Positions 62,067-64,000 of a stretch of DNA of 64,000 nt are shown piece after piece. The notes under the pieces were generated by a model. That model ran no database searches and was not told the origin of the DNA. It saw nothing but the letters and a program-made list of their open reading frames with translations. Location of the stretch: positions 20,336,501 to 20,400,500 of the forward strand of contig CM048553.1 of NCBI GenBank assembly GCA_026413225.1. The letters run 5' to 3'. The DNA comes from Otis tarda. Its lineage: Eukaryota; Chordata; Aves; Otidiformes; Otididae. The position numbers were made by a program, and so were the translations under genes. Position 1 is the first letter of the stretch, and each line of letters starts with the position of its first letter.

Positions 62067-64000
62067 ATTTTTTTCAGTTATTCCAAGTATAAATTTTTTT
62101 GTCACTTCTGCAGATGTCACTGTTTGGCGTTGAATATGTAGTTAATGCGGACAAAATTTATACTGTTCACACAGAGAGATGTGTTAATTTTTTTAAAAGA
62201 CCTTGCAGTATTTTTTGTCCATCTTGAACTTTGGGAGGGTTTTCAATGTGAATGCAAATATTCTCAAAATGAAAAAAACCCACATAGTTTCATAGATGAT
62301 TTTGCCAATAAGCTAACTGTAAACTGATTTTACAAGGGAAAAGTTAAGGTGGCAAAAGGAACAGAATAATTAAAGAAGATGGCAGAAGTCTATTTATTGA
62401 TCTATCATGACACATGGGTAAATGAAGAAGTGTGAACTCAGTCTAATATTTCCTTTGGGGAAATGGAACACTTTCAGCAGTTTGCAGCAATGAGTTGCAA
62501 CTTACTGCCACTGCACTTTTATGTCTAGATATATGGCTTGAAGCATGTTTTATCCTATGTGAAATATGTTGCTCTTTATTAAATCTGTTCTGGTAAATGT
62601 CTGCAAAGTATAAAGCAAAGCAGGTGTCTGTACAAACTGATGAAGTGAGAAGCTTTCATTAAGATAAAAGTTCAGTGCTTGGATAGTAGAAGTTGCTGGC
62701 TTCCTTGTATGGCTGGAGGGATGCATGGAAGCTGTTGCAGTGGTTGCCCTCATTACACTGAGAGCCCGCGTAAGCATTTCTCACTTCCACGTTCATGCTG
62801 TTGTGACCCTAAGTCAGGTGGGAGCAAGAAGCAGTGCACAGCTGTGTGCTTCTTCCCTTTGAGAGCTAGCAAATGGAGTAATGCAGTTCATTTTGTATGC
62901 ATGTAACTTATTTTCCAGGAGGTTTGGATTGTATGTGAAATGAAAACTGTACCTTAAGGTAGAAAAGAAAAATAAGAAAACATGTTACATTTGGTTTACA
63001 GAGCACATTTCTAAGGTATCTTATTTTAGTGAAGATCATAAGTTAGGAAGGTCAGTACAGTTAGTCAGTAAAGACAAGGTCATTGAATCATCTCTGGGGG
63101 ATGGAGGTGTCTCCCCCGTATTCTGGGACTTGAACTCCTCACTGAAGTTAGTGAAGCCTGTATTGGGTACAGTTAGAGAGCATGAAATCCAGCTGCAGCT
63201 AAAGCAGCTTTTTTTTTTTCTTTTTTTTTGGACACCTTGATTCCATGAAGTAAATTAACATAGCTTTTTGCTTATTTGTGTGAAAACTGTTTTAAATATT
63301 CATTGAGTTATTACATAAAATTGCACTTTCTTTTAATGTAATATTTTATCATATACAATAGAATTTTCTTGGAAATCAAAATCTTGTAATGTTCTCAAAA
63401 GCAGTGTATGTGGATTTGAATGAGAAAGTCTATATTTTCATTATCTTTAATGAAATACATTGCATAGGGTTTTTAAGTGAAATTTATACAGCTTCAGAAG
63501 AAGCAGTGGAGGACAGGATTTCCCTTCTAATTTTAATGTACTAAACGCCTGGTTTCTGTAGAGAGACAGAAATGGTAAGGAATTGGGTGCTGCCTCAGAA
63601 GTGATACAAATATGTTTTCATGTAGCAACTAAAGGAGGAAAAAAATGTCATTGCTACTGTACTTGTGCACATCTGCACATCTGAAATTAGAAACTGGCCC
63701 TAACAGACATTGAGCCGTAGCTCCATATTCGGAAGCTATTGGCACAGTTGTTCAACCTGTTTACTTGCTCAAACATAAAATGATCTCTTAAATTGCCAAA
63801 ACAGATTGTAGAGAAAATTGGCAGAAGATGTTAACAGCAGGGCCCGGAGCTCCACTTGTAGGATTCACAGGGTAAAGCCTGCAGATACTTGTCTCTAAGG
63901 GCTTTTTTCTCTCCATTGAATTCAAGTAAAGGAGAAGAATAGCGTGAAAGGGAACAAGAAAAATTGACAGCAACATGAATGTCTACATTTCACAAAACCA

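Larger units (their letters stand above)
58666..64000. other. NEBL: Next intron of NEBL, partial
   Basis: Begins gtatgt. No further exon is recognised to the window end, so the intron is over 5.3 kb. Contains the 29-bp triplicate repeat (60610-60694), an AT-rich palindromic block (61837-62066) and T runs near 60548-60558 and 63210-63229. Confidence 0.6.

Overview
The window is a piece of a bird genome: one long AT-rich intronic landscape with two small exons on the + strand and a scatter of avian-type transposable elements. The bird assignment rests on several copies of the chicken-repeat-1 (CR1) LINE with its typical 3' end (short ATTCTATG-type repeats, no poly-A tail), on two related ERV-type solo LTRs of a kind common in birds, and on the gene itself. 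I cannot name the species.

The gene is NEBL, specifically its short LIM-containing product LASP2 (LIM-nebulette), an actin-binding scaffold of focal adhesions and Z-discs first described in chick brain. Exon A (15901-15985) carries the last zinc ligand of the LIM domain and the start of the nebulin-repeat region. Exon B (58558-58665) encodes one 36-residue nebulin repeat. Both have good splice sites and join in frame, separated by a 42.6 kb intron. From what I know of the family, both belong to the LASP2-specific part of the locus. I saw no exon of long nebulette, and neither the LIM start nor the linker/SH3 end is present, so the window is an internal slice of the transcription unit.

Layout: 1-15900 is upstream intron with an old CR1 fragment (273-960), a 2.8 kb CR1 with much of its ORF2 still readable (about 5850-8659, +) and an opposed CR1 (9836-10790, -). 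Then comes exon A. The large intron holds a 200-bp CR1 tail (17961-18160), a long stretch with only simple repeats, an old CR1 split by a solo LTR (35875-36928, LTR at 35930-36505), more single-copy-looking sequence, and a second solo LTR next to another CR1 (54247-54762 and 54794-55553). Then comes exon B and the next intron, which has a 29-bp triplicated repeat and an AT-rich palindromic block.

No RNA gene, CRISPR array, bacterial-type operon or second protein-coding gene could be supported. Nearly all other open frames are short chance frames or frames inside CR1. I did not find a novel biological system. The most informative observations are the LASP2 exon structure, the decay pattern of the large CR1, and the LTR-in-CR1 nesting with a probable 5-bp target duplication.
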